A DNA stretch of 64,000 nucleotides, taken from assembly GCA_904066235.2 (NCBI GenBank), contig CAJFCV020000005.1:4273501-4337500 (forward strand), given 5' to 3'. This DNA is from Bursaphelenchus xylophilus. Taxonomy: Eukaryota > Nematoda > Chromadorea > Rhabditida > Aphelenchoididae. This document shows, piece by piece, positions 46,257 through 61,800 of the stretch (positions within the stretch are counted from its first letter, which is position 1; each line of letters begins with the position of its first letter). The notes beneath the pieces were generated by a model. The model did no database searches and was not told where the DNA came from. It saw only the letters and a list, made by a program, of their open reading frames with translations. Made by a program: the position numbers and the translations under genes.

Positions 46257-46892
46257 CCAGAAATTCCGTCATCATGACGGGGTTTTGTGTAAGTGTAAGT
46301 TTATACATGGCCGTATCTACACATACATGGAGTTATCTCTTAGTTATGAAATTGCTTTCCCGATATGGACCTGTAGAAGCTTGCATTTCAATATTCCCCG
46401 GTCTAATTAAAAGATACGAAAAAAGGTCTTTTTTTGAGATTTTTTTCGTAAATTTTGAAATTTCGAAAAAATTTCGACAGTGATTGTCCCATTCGTAGTG
46501 GACGTTTTTGTCCCCACCCCGGTTTTGTCCCCACGACGGTTTTGTCCCCAGGACGTTTTTGTCCCCACTTTTTTCGAGCCTTTTTGTCCCCAGACCGGTT
46601 TTGTCCCCAGGACGGTTTTGTCCCCAAGACGTTTTTGTCCCCAGTTTTTTTATTTTTTTGTCCCCACACCGGTTTTGTCCCCAGAACGTTTTTGTCCCCA
46701 AGCTGGATAGTACGATTAAAGATTATGCATTCAGATGTTAATGCTGTTGGTTTGGTGCACAGTACTGCTCAAACAACTTGTTCTTAGCGCTTGGTACTGT
46801 ATAGTACGAGGTGCCGAACACTTTGATATTATACTAGGCACCGGTTTAAAAAAAATTAAATTAGAGATGTCGGAGTGAATTGACGAGACCTA
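46257..46892. repeat. 636-bp segment duplicated across the assembly gap, second copy
   Basis: Second copy of 45486-46121, starting exactly at the gap edge. Confidence 0.9.
46501..46701. repeat. 17-bp minisatellite, second array
   Basis: Copy of the array at 45730-45930 within the duplicated segment; same eleven units and same linkers. Confidence 0.9.
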
Positions 46893-49800
46893 CACCATTT
46901 GAAATGGCACAGAATAAAATTTCAGATCCGCAAGTTTCGCCTTTTTTGGAGTCAAATTGCGCCCGTACCAGGCCGAACACTTTGATATTATACTACTTAC
47001 CGGTTTAAAAAAAATTAAATTAGAGATGTCGGAGTGAATTGACGAGACCTACACCATTTGAAATGGCACAGAATAGAATTTCAGATCCGCAAGTTTTGCC
47101 TTTTTTGGAGCCAAATTGCGCCCGTACCAGGCCGAACACTTTGATATTATACCACTTACCGGTTTAAAAAAAATTAAATTAGAGATGTCGGAGTGAATTG
47201 ACGAGACCTACACCATTTGAAATGGCACAGAATAGAATTTCAGATCCGCAAGTTTCGCCTTTTTTGGAGCCAAATTGCGCCCGTACCAGGCCGAACACTT
47301 TGATATTATACTAGGCACCGGTTTAAAAAAAATTAAATTAGAGATGTCGGAGTGAATTGACGAGACCTATACCATACGAAATGGCACAGAATAGAATTTC
47401 AGATCCGCAAGTTTCGCCTTTTTTGGAGCCAAATTGCGCCCGTACCAGGCCGAACACTTTGATATTATACTAGGCACCGGTTTAAAAAAATTAAATTAGA
47501 GATGTCGGAGTGAATTGACGAGACCTACACCATTTGAAATGGCACAGAATAGAATTTCAGATCCGCAAGTTTCGCCTTTTTTGGAGCCAAATTGCGCCCG
47601 TACCAGGCCGAACACTTTGATATTATACTAGGCACCGGTTTAAAAAAAATTAAATTAGAGATGTCGGAGTGAATTGACGAGACCTACACCATTTGAAATG
47701 GCACAGAATAAAATTTCAGATCCGCAAGTTTCGCCTTTTTTGGAGTCAAATTGCGCCCGTACCAGGCCGAACACTTTGATATTATACTACTTACCGGTTT
47801 AAAAAAAATTAAATTAGAGATGTCGGAGTGAATTGACGAGACCTACACCATTTGAAATGGCACAGAATAGAATTTCAGATCCGCAAGTTTCGCCTTTTTT
47901 GGAGCCAAATTGCGCCCGTACCAGGCCGAACACTTTGATATTATACCACTTACCGGTTTAAAAAAAATTAAATTAGAGATGTCGGAGTGAATTGACGAGA
48001 CCTACACCATTTGAAATGGCACAGAACGACATTTCAGATCCGCAAGTTTCGCCTTTTTTGGAGCCAAATTGCGCCCGTACCAGGCCGAACACTTTGATAT
48101 TATACTAGGCACCGGTTTAAAAAAAATTAAATTAGAGATGTCGGAGTGAATTGACGAGACCTATACCATACGAAATGGCACAGAATAGAATTTCAGATCC
48201 GCAAGTTTCGCCTTTTTTGGAGTCAAATTGCGCCCGTACCAGGCCGAACACTTTGATATTATACTAGGCACCGGTTTAAAAAAAATTAAATTAGAGATGT
48301 CGGAGTGAATTGACGAGACCTACACCATTTGAAATGGCACAGAACGACATTTCAGATCCGCAAGTTTCGCCTTTTTTGGAGCCAAATTGCGCCCGTACCA
48401 GGCCGAACACTTTGATATTATACTAGGCACCGGTTTAAAAAAAATTAAATTAGAGATGTCGGAGTGAATTGACGAGACCTACACCATTTGAAATGGCACA
48501 GAATAAAATTTCAGATCCGCAAGTTTCGCCTTTTTTGGAGTCAAATTGCGCCCGTACCAGGCCGAACACTTTGATATTATACTAGGCACCGGTTTAAAAA
48601 AAATTAAATTAGAGATGTCGGAGTGAATTGACGAGACCTACACCATTTGAAATGGCACAGAATAAAATTTCAGATCCGCAAGTTTCGCCTTTTTTGGAGT
48701 CAAATTGCGCCCGTACCAGGCCGAACACTTTGATATTATACCACTTACCGGTTTAAAAAAAATTAAATTAGAGATGTCGGAGTGAATTGACGAGACCTAT
48801 ACCATACGAAATGGCACAGAATAAAATTTCAGATCCGCAAGTTTCGCCTTTTTTGGAGCCAAATTGCGCCCGTACCAGGCCGAACACTTTGATATTATAC
48901 TAGGCACCAGTTTAAAAAAAATTAAATTAGAGATGTCGGAGTGAATTGACGAGACCTACACCATTTGAAATGGCACAGAACGACATTTCAGATCCGCAAG
49001 TTTCGCCTTTTTTGGAGCCAAATTGCGCCCGTACCAGGCCGAACACTTTGATATTATACTAGGCACCGGTTTAAAAAAAATTAAATTAGAGATGTCGGAG
49101 TGAATTGACGAGACCTATACCATACGAAATGGCACAGAATAAAATTTCAGATCCGCAAGTTTCGCCTTTTTTGGAGCCAAATTGCGCCCGTACCAGGCCG
49201 AACACTTTGATATTATACCACTTACCGGTTTAAAAAAAATTAAATTAGAGATGTCGGAGTGAATTGACGAGACCTATACCATACGAAATGGCACAGAATA
49301 AAATTTCAGATCCGCAAGTTTCGCCTTTTTTGGAGCCAAATTGCGCCCGTACCAGGCCGAACACTTTGATATTATACTAGGCACCGGTTTAAAAAAAATT
49401 AAATTAGAGATGTCGGAGTGAATTGACGAGACCTATACCATACGAAATGGCACAGAATAAAATTTCAGATCCGCAAGTTTCGCCTTTTTTGGAGCCAAAT
49501 TGCGCCCGTACCAGGCCGAACACTTTGATATTATACTAGGCACCAGTTTAAAAAAAATTAAATTAGAGTTGTCGGAGTGAATTGACGAGAACTATACCAT
49601 ACGAAATGGCACAGAATAAAATTTCAGATCCGCAAGTTTCGCCTTTTTTGGAGCCAAATTGCGCTACTAGGCACCGGTTTAAAAAAAAATTAAATTAGAG
49701 ATGTCGGAGTGAATTGACGAGACCTATACCATACGAAATGGCACAGAATAAAATTTCAGATCCGCAAGTTTCGCCTTTTTTGGAGCCAAATTGCGCCCGT

Positions 49801-52800
49801 ACCAGGCCGAACACTTTGATATTATACTAGGCACCAGTTTAAAAAAAATTAAATTAGAGATGTCGGAGTGAATTGACGAGACCTATAGCATACGAAATGG
49901 CACAGAATAAAATTTCAGATCCGCAAGTTTCGCCTTTTTTGGAGCCAAATTGCGCCCGTACCAGGCCGAACACTTTGATATTATACCACTTACCGGTTTA
50001 AAAAAAATTAAATTAGAGATGTCGGAGTGAATTGACGAGACCTACACCATTTGAAATGGCACAGAATAGAATTTCAGATCCGCAAGTTTCGCCTTTTTTG
50101 GAGCCAAATTGCGCCCGTACCAGGCCGAACACTTTGATATTATACCACTTACCGGTTTAAAAAAAATTAAATTAGAGATGTCGGAGTGAATTGACGAGAC
50201 CTACACCATTTGAAATGGCACAGAACGACATTTCAGATCCGCAAGTTTCGCCTTTTTTGGAGCCAAATTGCGCCCGTACCAGGCCGAACACTTTGATATT
50301 ATACTAGGCACCGGTTTAAAAAAAATTAAATTAGAGATGTCGGAGTGAATTGACGAGACCTATACCATACGAAATGGCACAGAATAGAATTTCAGATCCG
50401 CAAGTTTTGCCTTTTTTGGAGCCAAATTGCGCTCGTACCAGGCCGAACACTTTGATATTATACCACTTACCGGTTTAAAAAAATTAAATTAGAGATGTCG
50501 GAGTGAATTGACGAGACCTACACCATTTGAAATGGCACAGAACGACATTTCAGATCCGCAAGTTTCGCCTTTTTTGGAGCCAAATTGCGCCCGTACCAGG
50601 CCGAACACTTTGATATTATACTAGGCACCGGTTTAAAAAAAATTAAATTAGAGATGTCGGAGTGAATTGACGAGACCTATACCATACGAAATGGCACAGA
50701 ATAGAATTTCAGATCCGCAAGTTTTGCCTTTTTTGGAGCCAAATTGCGCCCGTACCAGGCCGAACACTTTGATATTATACTAGGCACCGGTTTAAAAAAA
50801 ATTAAATTAGAGATGTCGGAGTGAATTGACGAGACCTACACCATTTGAAATGGCACAGAATAAAATTTCAGATCCGCAAGTTTCGCCTTTTTTGGAGCCA
50901 AATTGCGCCCGTACCAGGCCGAACACTTTGATATTATACCACTTACCGGTTTAAAAAAAATTAAATTAGAGATGTCGGAGTGAATTGACGAGACCTACAC
51001 CATTTGAAATGGCACAGAATAAAATTTCAGATCCGCAAGTTTCGCCTTTTTTGGAGCCAAATTGCGCCCGTACCAGGCCGAACACTTTGATATTATACTA
51101 GGCACCGGTTTAAAAAAAATTAAATTAGAGATGTCGGAGTGAATTGACGAGACCTATACCATACGAAATGGCACAGAATAAAATTTCAGATCCGCAAGTT
51201 TCGCCTTTTTTGGAGCCAAATTGCGCCCGTACCAGGCCGAACACTTTGATATTATACCACTTACCGGTTTAAAAAAAATTAAATTAGAGATGTCGGAGTG
51301 AATTGACGAGACCTACACCATTTGAAATGGCACAGAATAGAATTTCAGATCCGCAAGTTTCGCCTTTTTTGGAGCCAAATTGCGCCCGTACCAGGCCGAA
51401 CACTTTGATATTATACCACTTACCGGTTTAAAAAAAATTAAATTAGAGATGTCGGAGTGAATTGACGAGACCTACACCATTTGAAATGGCACAGAATAAA
51501 ATTTCAGATCCGCAAGTTTCGCCTTTTTTGGAGCCAAATTGCGCCCGTACCAGGCCGAACACTTTGATATTATACTAGGCACCGGTTTAAAAAAAATTAA
51601 ATTAGAGATGTCGGAGTGAATTGACGAGACCTACACCATTTGAAATGGCACAGAATAGAATTTCAGATCCGCAAGTTTCGCCTTTTTTGGAGCCAAATTG
51701 CGCCCGTACCAGGCCGAACACTTTGATATTATACCACTTACCGGTTTAAAAAAAATTAAATTAGAGATGTCGGAGTGAATTGACGAGACCTACACCATTT
51801 GAAATGGCACAGAACGACATTTCAGATCCGCAAGTTTCGCCTTTTTTGGAGCCAAATTGCGCCCGTACCAGGCCGAACACTTTGATATTATACTAGGCAC
51901 CGGTTTAAAAAAAATTAAATTAGAGATGTCGGAGTGAATTGACGAGACCTATACCATACGAAATGGCACAGAATAGAATTTCAGATCCGCAAGTTTTGCC
52001 TTTTTTGGAGCCAAATTGCGCTCGTACCAGGCCGAACACTTTGATATTATACCACTTACCGGTTTAAAAAAAATTAAATTAGAGATGTCGGAGTGAATTG
52101 ACGAGACCTACACCATTTGAAATGGCACAGAACGACATTTCAGATCCGCAAGTTTCGCCTTTTTTGGAGCCAAATTGCGCCCGTACCAGGCCGAACACTT
52201 TGATATTATACTAGGCACCGGTTTAAAAAAAATTAAATTAGAGATGTCGGAGTGAATTGACGAGACCTATACCATACGAAATGGCACAGAATAGAATTTC
52301 AGATCCGCAAGTTTTGCCTTTTTTGGAGCCAAATTGCGCCCGTACCAGGCCGAACACTTTGATATTATACTAGGCACCGGTTTAAAAAAAATTAAATTAG
52401 AGATGTCGGAGTGAATTGACGAGACCTACACCATTTGAAATGGCACAGAATAAAATTTCAGATCCGCAAGTTTCGCCTTTTTTGGAGTCAAATTGCGCCC
52501 GTACCAGGCCGAACACTTTGATATTATACCACTTACCGGTTTAAAAAAAATTAAATTAGAGATGTCGGAGTGAATTGACGAGACCTACACCATTTGAAAT
52601 GGCACAGAACGACATTTCAGATCCGCAAGTTTCGCCTTTTTTGGAGCCAAATTGCGCCCGTACCAGGCCGAACACTTTGATATTATACTAGGCACCGGTT
52701 TAAAAAAAATTAAATTAGAGATGTCGGAGTGAATTGACGAGACCTATACCATACGAAATGGCACAGAATAAAATTTCAGATCCGCAAGTTTCGCCTTTTT

Positions 52801-55800
52801 TGGAGCCAAATTGCGCCCGTACCAGGCCGAACACTTTGATATTATACTAGGCACCAGTTTAAAAAAAATTAAATTAGAGATGTCGGAGTGAATTGACGAG
52901 ACCTATAGCATACGAAATGGCACAGAATAAAATTTCAGATCCGCAAGTTTCGCCTTTTTTGGAGCCAAATTGCGCCCGTACCAGGCCGAACACTTTGATA
53001 TTATACCACTTACCGGTTTAAAAAAAATTAAATTAGAGATGTCGGAGTGAATTGACGAGACCTACACCATTTGAAATGGCACAGAACGACATTTCAGATC
53101 CGCAAGTTTCGCCTTTTTTGGAGCCAAATTGCGCCCGTACCAGGCCGAACACTTTGATATTATACTACTTACCGGTTTAAAAAAAATTAAATTAGAGATG
53201 TCGGAGTGAATTGACGAGACCTACACCATTTGAAATGGCACAGAATAGAATTTCAGATCCGCAAGTTTCGCCTTTTTTGGAGCCAAATTGCGCCCGTACC
53301 AGGCCGAACACTTTGATATTATACTAGGCACCAGTTTAAAAAAAATTAAATTAGAGATGTCGGAGTGAATTGACGAGACCTACACCATTTGAAATGGCAC
53401 AGAACGACATTTCAGATCCGCAAGTTTCGCCTTTTTTGGAGCCAAATTGCGCCCGTACCAGGCCGAACACTTTGATATTATACTAGGCACCAGTTTAAAA
53501 AAAATTAAATTAGAGATGTCGGAGTGAATTGACGAGACCTACACCATTTGAAATGGCACAGAACGACATTTCAGATCCGCAAGTTTCGCCTTTTTTGGAG
53601 CCAAATTGCGCCCGTACCAGGCCGAACACTTTGATATTATACCACTTACCGGTTTAAAAAAAATTAAATTAGAGATGTCGGAGTGAATTGACGAGACCTA
53701 CACCATTTGAAATGGCACAGAACGACATTTCAGATCCGCAAGTTTCGCCTTTTTTGGAGCCAAATTGCGCCCGTACCAGGCCGAACACTTTGATATTATA
53801 CCACTTACCGGTTTAAAAAAAATTAAATTAGAGATGTCGGAGTGAATTGACGAGACCTACACCATTTGAAATGGCACAGAATAGAATTTCAGATCCGCAA
53901 GTTTCGCCTTTTTTGGAGCCAAATTGCGCCCGTACCAGGCCGAACACTTTGATATTATACCACTTACCGGTTTAAAAAAAATTAAATTAGAGATGTCGGA
54001 GTGAATTGACGAGACCTACACCATTTGAAATGGCACAGAACGACATTTCAGATCCGCAAGTTTCGCCTTTTTTGGAGCCAAATTGCGCCCGTACCAGGCC
54101 GAACACTTTGATATTATACCACTTACCGGTTTAAAAAAAATTAAATTAGAGATGTCGGAGTGAATTGACGAGACCTACACCATTTGAAATGGCACAGAAT
54201 AGAATTTCAGATCCGCAAGTTTCGCCTTTTTTGGAGCCAAATTGCGCCCGTACCAGGCCGAACACTTTGATATTATACCACTTACCGGTTTAAAAAAAAT
54301 TAAATTAGAGATGTCGGAGTGAATTGACGAGACCTACACCATTTGAAATGGCACAGAACGACATTTCAGATCCGCAAGTTTCGCCTTTTTTGGAGCCAAA
54401 TTGCGCCCGTACCAGGCCGAACACTTTGATATTATACTACTTACCGGTTTAAAAAAAATTAAATTAGAGATGTCGGAGTGAATTGACGAGACCTACACCA
54501 TTTGAAATGGCACAGAATAGAATTTCAGATCCGCAAGTTTCGCCTTTTTTGGAGCCAAATTGCGCCCGTACCAGGCCGAACACTTTGATATTATACTACT
54601 TACCGGTTTAAAAAAAATTAAATTAGAGATGTCGGAGTGAATTGACGAGACCTACACCATTTGAAATGGCACAGAATAGAATTTCAGATCCGCAAGTTTC
54701 GCCTTTTTTGGAGTCAAATTGCGCCCGTACCAGGCCGAACACTTTGATATTATACTACTTACCGGTTTAAAAAAAATTAAATTAGAGATGTCGGAGTGAA
54801 TTGACGAGACCTATACCATACGAAATGGCACAGAATGAAATTTCAGATCCGCAAGTTTCGCCTTTTTTGGAGTCAAATTGCGCCCGTACCAGGCCGAACA
54901 CTTTGATATTATACTACTTACCGGTTTAAAAAAAATTAAATTAGAGATGTCGGAGTGAATTGACGAGACCTACACCATTTGAAATGGCACAGAATAGAAT
55001 TTCAGATCCGCAAGTTTCGCCTTTTTTGGAGCCAAATTGCGCCCGTACCAGGCCGAACACTTTGATATTATACTAGGCACCGGTTTAAAAAAAATTAAAT
55101 TAGAGATGTCGGAGTGAATTGACGAGACCTACACCATTTGAAATGGCACAGAACGACATTTCAGATCCGCAAGTTTCGCCTTTTTTGGAGCCAAATTGCG
55201 CCCGTACCAGGCCGAACACTTTGATATTATACTAGGCACCGGTTTAAAAAAAATTAAATTAGAGATGTCGGAGTGAATTGACGAGACCTACACCATTTGA
55301 AATGGCACAGAATAGAATTTCAGACCCGCAAGTTTCGCCTTTTTTGGAGCCAAATTGCGCCCGTACCAGGCCGAACACTTTGATATTATACTAGGCACCG
55401 GTTTAAAAAAATTAAATTAGAGATGTCGGAGTGAATTGACGAGACCTACACCATTTGAAATGGCACAGAACGACATTTCAGATCCGCAAGTTTCGCCTTT
55501 TTTGGAGCCAAATTGCGCCCGTACCAGGCCGAACACTTTGATATTATACTAGGCACCGGTTTAAAAAAAATTAAATTAGAGATGTCGGAGTGAATTGACG
55601 AGACCTACACCATTTGAAATGGCACAGAACGACATTTCAGATCCGCAAGTTTCGCCTTTTTTGGAGCCAAATTGCGCCCGTACCAGGCCGAACACTTTGA
55701 TATTATACTAGGCACCGGTTTAAAAAAAATTAAATTAGAGATGTCGGAGTGAATTGACGAGACCTACACCATTTGAAATGGCACAGAATAGAATTTCAGA

Positions 55801-58800
55801 CCCGCAAGTTTCGCCTTTTTTGGAGCCAAATTGCGCCCGTACCAGGCCGAACACTTTGATATTATACTAGGCACCGGTTTAAAAAAAATTAAATTAGAGA
55901 TGTCGGAGTGAATTGACGAGACCTACACCATTTGAAATGGCACAGAACGACATTTCAGATCCGCAAGTTTCGCCTTTTTTGGAGCCAAATTGCGCCCGTA
56001 CCAGGCCGAACACTTTGATATTATACCACTTACCGGTTTAAAAAAAATTAAATTAGAGATGTCGGAGTGAATTGACGAGACCTACACCATTTGAAATGGC
56101 ACAGAATAGAATTTCAGATCCGCAAGTTTCGCCTTTTTTGGAGCCAAATTGCGCCCGTACCAGGCCGAACACTTTGATATTATACCACTTACCGGTTTAA
56201 AAAAAATTAAATTAGAGATGTCGGAGTGAATTGACGAGACCTACACCATTTGAAATGGCACAGAACGACATTTCAGATCCGCAAGTTTCGCCTTTTTTGG
56301 AGCCAAATTGCGCCCGTACCAGGCCGAACACTTTGATATTATACTAGGCACCAGTTTAAAGAAAATTAAATTAGAGATGTCGGAGTGAATTGACGAGACC
56401 TATACCATACGAAATGGCACAGAATGAAATTTCAGATCCGCAAGTTTCGCCTTTTTTGGAGTCAAATTGCGCCCGTACCAGGCCGAACACTTTGATATTA
56501 TACTACTTACCGGTTTAAAAAAAATTAAATTAGAGATGTCGGAGTGAATTGACGAGACCTACACCATTTGAAATGGCACAGAATAGAATTTCAGATCCGC
56601 AAGTTTCGCCTTTTTTGGAGCCAAATTGCGCCCGTACCAGGCCGAACACTTTGATATTATACTAGGCACCGGTTTAAAAAAAATTAAATTAGAGATGTCG
56701 GAGTGAATTGACGAGACCTACACCATTTGAAATGGCACAGAATAGAATTTCAGATCCGCAAGTTTCGCCTTTTTTGGAGCCAAATTGCGCCCGTACCAGG
56801 CCGAACACTTTGATATTATACTAGGCACCGGTTTAAAAAAAATTAAATTAGAGATGTCGGAGTGAATTGACGAGACCTACACCATTTGAAATGGCACAGA
56901 ATAGAATTTCAGATCCGCAAGTTTCGCCTTTTTTGGAGCCAAATTGCGCCCGTACCAGGCCGAACACTTTGATATTATACCACTTACCGGTTTAAAAAAA
57001 ATTAAATTAGAGATGTCGGAGTGAATTGACGAGACCTACACCATTTGAAATGGCACAGAACGACATTTCAGATCCGCAAGTTTCGCCTTTTTTGGAGCCA
57101 AATTGCGCCCGTACCAGGCCGAACACTTTGATATTATACTAGGCACCGGTTTAAAAAAATTAAATTAGAGATGTCGGAGTGAATTGACGAGACCTATACC
57201 ATACGAAATGGCACAGAATAGAATTTCAGATCCGCAAGTTTTGCCTTTTTTGGAGCCAAATTGCGCCCGTACCAGGCCGAACACTTTGATATTATACTAG
57301 GCACCGGTTTAAAAAAAATTAAATTAGAGATGTCGGAGTGAATTGACGAGACCTACACCATTTGAAATGGCACAGAATAAAATTTCAGATCCGCAAGTTT
57401 CGCCTTTTTTGGAGTCAAATTGCGCCCGTACCAGGCCGAACACTTTGATATTATACCACTTACCGGTTTAAAAAAAATTAAATTAGAGATGTCGGAGTGA
57501 ATTGACGAGACCTACACCATTTGAAATGGCACAGAACGACATTTCAGATCCGCAAGTTTCGCCTTTTTTGGAGCCAAATTGCGCCCGTACCAGGCCGAAC
57601 ACTTTGATATTATACTAGGCACCGGTTTAAAAAAATTAAATTAGAGATGTCGGAGTGAATTGACGAGACCTATACCATACGAAATGGCACAGAATAAAAT
57701 TTCAGATCCGCAAGTTTCGCCTTTTTTGGAGCCAAATTGCGCCCGTACCAGGCCGAACACTTTGATATTATACTAGGCACCAGTTTAAAAAAAATTAAAT
57801 TAGAGATGTCGGAGTGAATTGACGAGACCTATAGCATACGAAATGGCACAGAATAAAATTTCAGATCCGCAAGTTTCGCCTTTTTTGGAGCCAAATTGCG
57901 CCCGTACCAGGCCGAACACTTTGATATTATACTAGGCACCGGTTTAAAAAAAATTAAATTAGAGATGTCGGAGTGAATTGACGAGACCTACACCATTTGA
58001 AATGGCACAGAACGACATTTCAGATCCGCAAGTTTCGCCTTTTTTGGAGCCAAATTGCGCCCGTACCAGGCCGAACACTTTGATATTATACTAGGCACCG
58101 GTTTAAAAAAAATTAAATTAGAGATGTCGGAGTGAATTGACGAGACCTATACCATACGAAATGGCACAGAATAAAATTTCAGATCCGCAAGTTTCGCCTT
58201 TTTTGGAGCCAAATTGCGCCCGTACCAGGCCGAACACTTTGATATTATACTAGGCACCAGTTTAAAAAAAATTAAATTAGAGATGTCGGAGTGAATTGAC
58301 GAGACCTATACCATTTGAAATGGCACAGAACGATATTTCAGACCCGCAAGTTTCGCCTTTTTTGGAGCCAAATTGCGCCCGTACCAGGCCGAACACTTTG
58401 ATATTATACCACTTACCGGTTTAAAAAAAATTAAATTAGAGATGTCGGAGTGAATTGACGAGACCTACACCATTTGAAATGGCACAGAACGACATTTCAG
58501 ATCCGCAAGTTTCGCCTTTTTTGGAGCCAAATTGCGCCCGTACCAGGCCGAACACTTTGATATTATACCACTTACCGGTTTAAAAAAAATTAAATTAGAG
58601 ATGTCGGAGTGAATTGACGAGACCTACACCATTTGAAATGGCACAGAATAGAATTTCAGATCCGCAAGTTTCGCCTTTTTTGGAGCCAAATTGCGCCCGT
58701 ACCAGGCCGAACACTTTGATATTATACCACTTACCGGTTTAAAAAAAATTAAATTAGAGATGTCGGAGTGAATTGACGAGACCTACACCATTTGAAATGG

Positions 58801-61800
58801 CACAGAACGACATTTCAGATCCGCAAGTTTCGCCTTTTTTGGAGCCAAATTGCGCCCGTACCAGGCCGAACACTTTGATATTATACTAGGCACCGGTTTA
58901 AAGAAAATTAAATTAGAGATGTCGGAGTGAATTGACGAGACCTATACCATACGAAATGGCACAGAATGAAATTTCAGATCCGCAAGTTTCGCCTTTTTTG
59001 GAGTCAAATTGCGCCCGTACCAGGCCGAACACTTTGATATTATACTACTTACCGGTTTAAAAAAAATTAAATTAGAGATGTCGGAGTGAATTGACGAGAC
59101 CTACACCATTTGAAATGGCACAGAACGACATTTCAGATCCGCAAGTTTCGCCTTTTTTGGAGCCAAATGCGCCCGTACCAGGCCGAACACTTTGATATTA
59201 TACTACTTACCGGTTTAAAAAAAATTAAATTAGAGATGTCGGAGTGAATTGACGAGACCTACACCATTTGAAATGGCACAGAATAGAATTTCAGATCCGC
59301 AAGTTTCGCCTTTTTTGGAGCCAAATTGCGCCCGTACCAGGCCGAACACTTTGATATTATATTAGGCACCGGTTTAAAAAAAATTAAATTAGAGATGTCG
59401 GAGTGAATTGACGAGACCTATAGCATACGAAATGGCACAGAATAAAATTTCAGATCCGCAAGTTTCGCCTTTTTTGGAGCCAAATGCGCCCGTACCAGGC
59501 CGAACACTTTGATATTATACTACTTACCGGTTTAAAAAAAATTAAATTAGAGATGTCGGAGTGAATTGACGAGACCTACACCATTTGAAATGGCACAGAA
59601 TAGAATTTCAGATCCGCAAGTTTCGCCTTTTTTGGAGCCAAATGCGCCCGTACCAGGCCGAACACTTTGATATTATACTACTTACCGGTTTAAAAAAAAT
59701 TAAATTAGAGATGTCGGAGTGAATTGACGAGACCTACACCATTTGAAATGGCACAGAATAGAATTTCAGATCCGCAAGTTTCGCCTTTTTTGGAGCCAAA
59801 TTGCGCCCGTACCAGGCCGAACACTTTGATATTATACTAGGCACCAGTTTAAAAAAAATTAAATTAGAGATGTCGGAGTGAATTGACGAGACCTATAGCA
59901 TACGAAATGGCACAGAATAAAATTTCAGATCCGCAAGTTTCGCCTTTTTTGGAGCCAAATTGCGCCCGTACCAGGCCGAACACTTTGATATTATACTAGG
60001 CACCAGTTTAAAAAAATTAAATTAGAGATGTCGGAGTGAATTGACGAGACCTATACCATTTGAAATGGCACAGAACGATATTTCAGACCCGCAAGTTTCG
60101 CCTTTTTTGGAGCCAAATTGCGCCCGTACCAGGCCGAACACTTTGATATTATACCACTTACCGGTTTAAAAAAAATTAAATTAGAGATGTCGGAGTGAAT
60201 TGACGAGACCTACACCATTTGAAATGGCACAGAACGACATTTCAGATCCGCAAGTTTCGCCTTTTTTGGAGCCAAATTGCGCCCGTACCAGGCCGAACAC
60301 TTTGATATTATACCACTTACCGGTTTAAAAAAAATTAAATTAGAGATGTCGGAGTGAATTGACGAGACCTACACCATTTGAAATGGCACAGAACGACATT
60401 TCAGATCCGCAAGTTTCGCCTTTTTTGGAGCCAAATTGCGCCCGTACCAGGCCGAACACTTTGATATTATACCACTTACCGGTTTAAAAAAAATTAAATT
60501 AGAGATGTCGGAGTGAATTGACGAGACCTACACCATTTGAAATGGCACAGAACGACATTTCAGATCCGCAAGTTTCGCCTTTTTTGGAGCCAAATTGCGC
60601 CCGTACCAGGCCGAACACTTTGATATTATACTAGGCACCGGTTTAAAGAAAATTAAATTAGAGATGTCGGAGTGAATTGACGAGACCTATACCATACGAA
60701 ATGGCACAGAATGAAATTTCAGATCCGCAAGTTTCGCCTTTTTTGGAGTCAAATTGCGCCCGTACCAGGCCGAACACTTTGATATTATACTACTTACCGG
60801 TTTAAAAAAAATTAAATTAGAGATGTCGGAGTGAATTGACGAGACCTACACCATTTGAAATGGCACAGAATAGAATTTCAGATCCGCAAGTTTCGCCTTT
60901 TTTGGAGCCAAATTGCGCCCGTACCAGGCCGAACACTTTGATATTAAACTAGGCACCGGTTTAAAAAAAATTAAATTAGAGATGTCGGAGTGAATTGACG
61001 AGACCTACACCATTTGAAATGGCACAGAATAGAATTTCAGATCCGCAAGTTTCGCCTTTTTTGGAGCCAAATTGCGCCCGTACCAGGCCGAACACTTTGA
61101 TATTATACTAGGCACCGGTTTAAAAAAAATTAAATTAGAGATGTCGGAGTGAATTGACGAGACCTATACCATACGAAATGGCACAGATTAAAATTTCAGA
61201 TCCGCAAGTTTCGCTTTTTTTGGAGCCAAATTGCGCCCGTACCAAGCCGAACACTTTGATATTATACTAGGCACCGGTTTAAAAAAAATTAAATTAGAGA
61301 TGTCGGAGTGAATTGACGAGACCTACACCATTTGAAATGGCACAGAATAGAATTTCAGATCCGCAAGTTTCGCCTTTTTTGGAGCCAAATTGCGCCCGTA
61401 CCAGGCCGAACACTTTGATATTATACCACTTACCGGTTTAAAAAAAATTAAATTAGAGATGTCGGAGTGAATTGACGAGACCTACACCATTTGAAATGGC
61501 ACAGAATAGAATTTCAGATCCGCAAGTTTCGCCTTTTTTGGAGCCAAATTGCGCCCGTACCAGGCCGAACACTTTGATATTATACTAGGCACCGGTTTAA
61601 AAAAAATTAAATTAGAGATGTCGGAGTGAATTGACGAGACCTACACCATTTGAAATGGCACAGAATAAAATTTCAGATCCGCAAGTTTCGCCTTTTTTGG
61701 AGCCAAATGCGCCCGTACCAGGCCGAACACTTTGATATTATACCACTTACCGGTTTAAAAAAATTAAATTAGAGATGTCGGAGTGAATTGACGAGACCTA

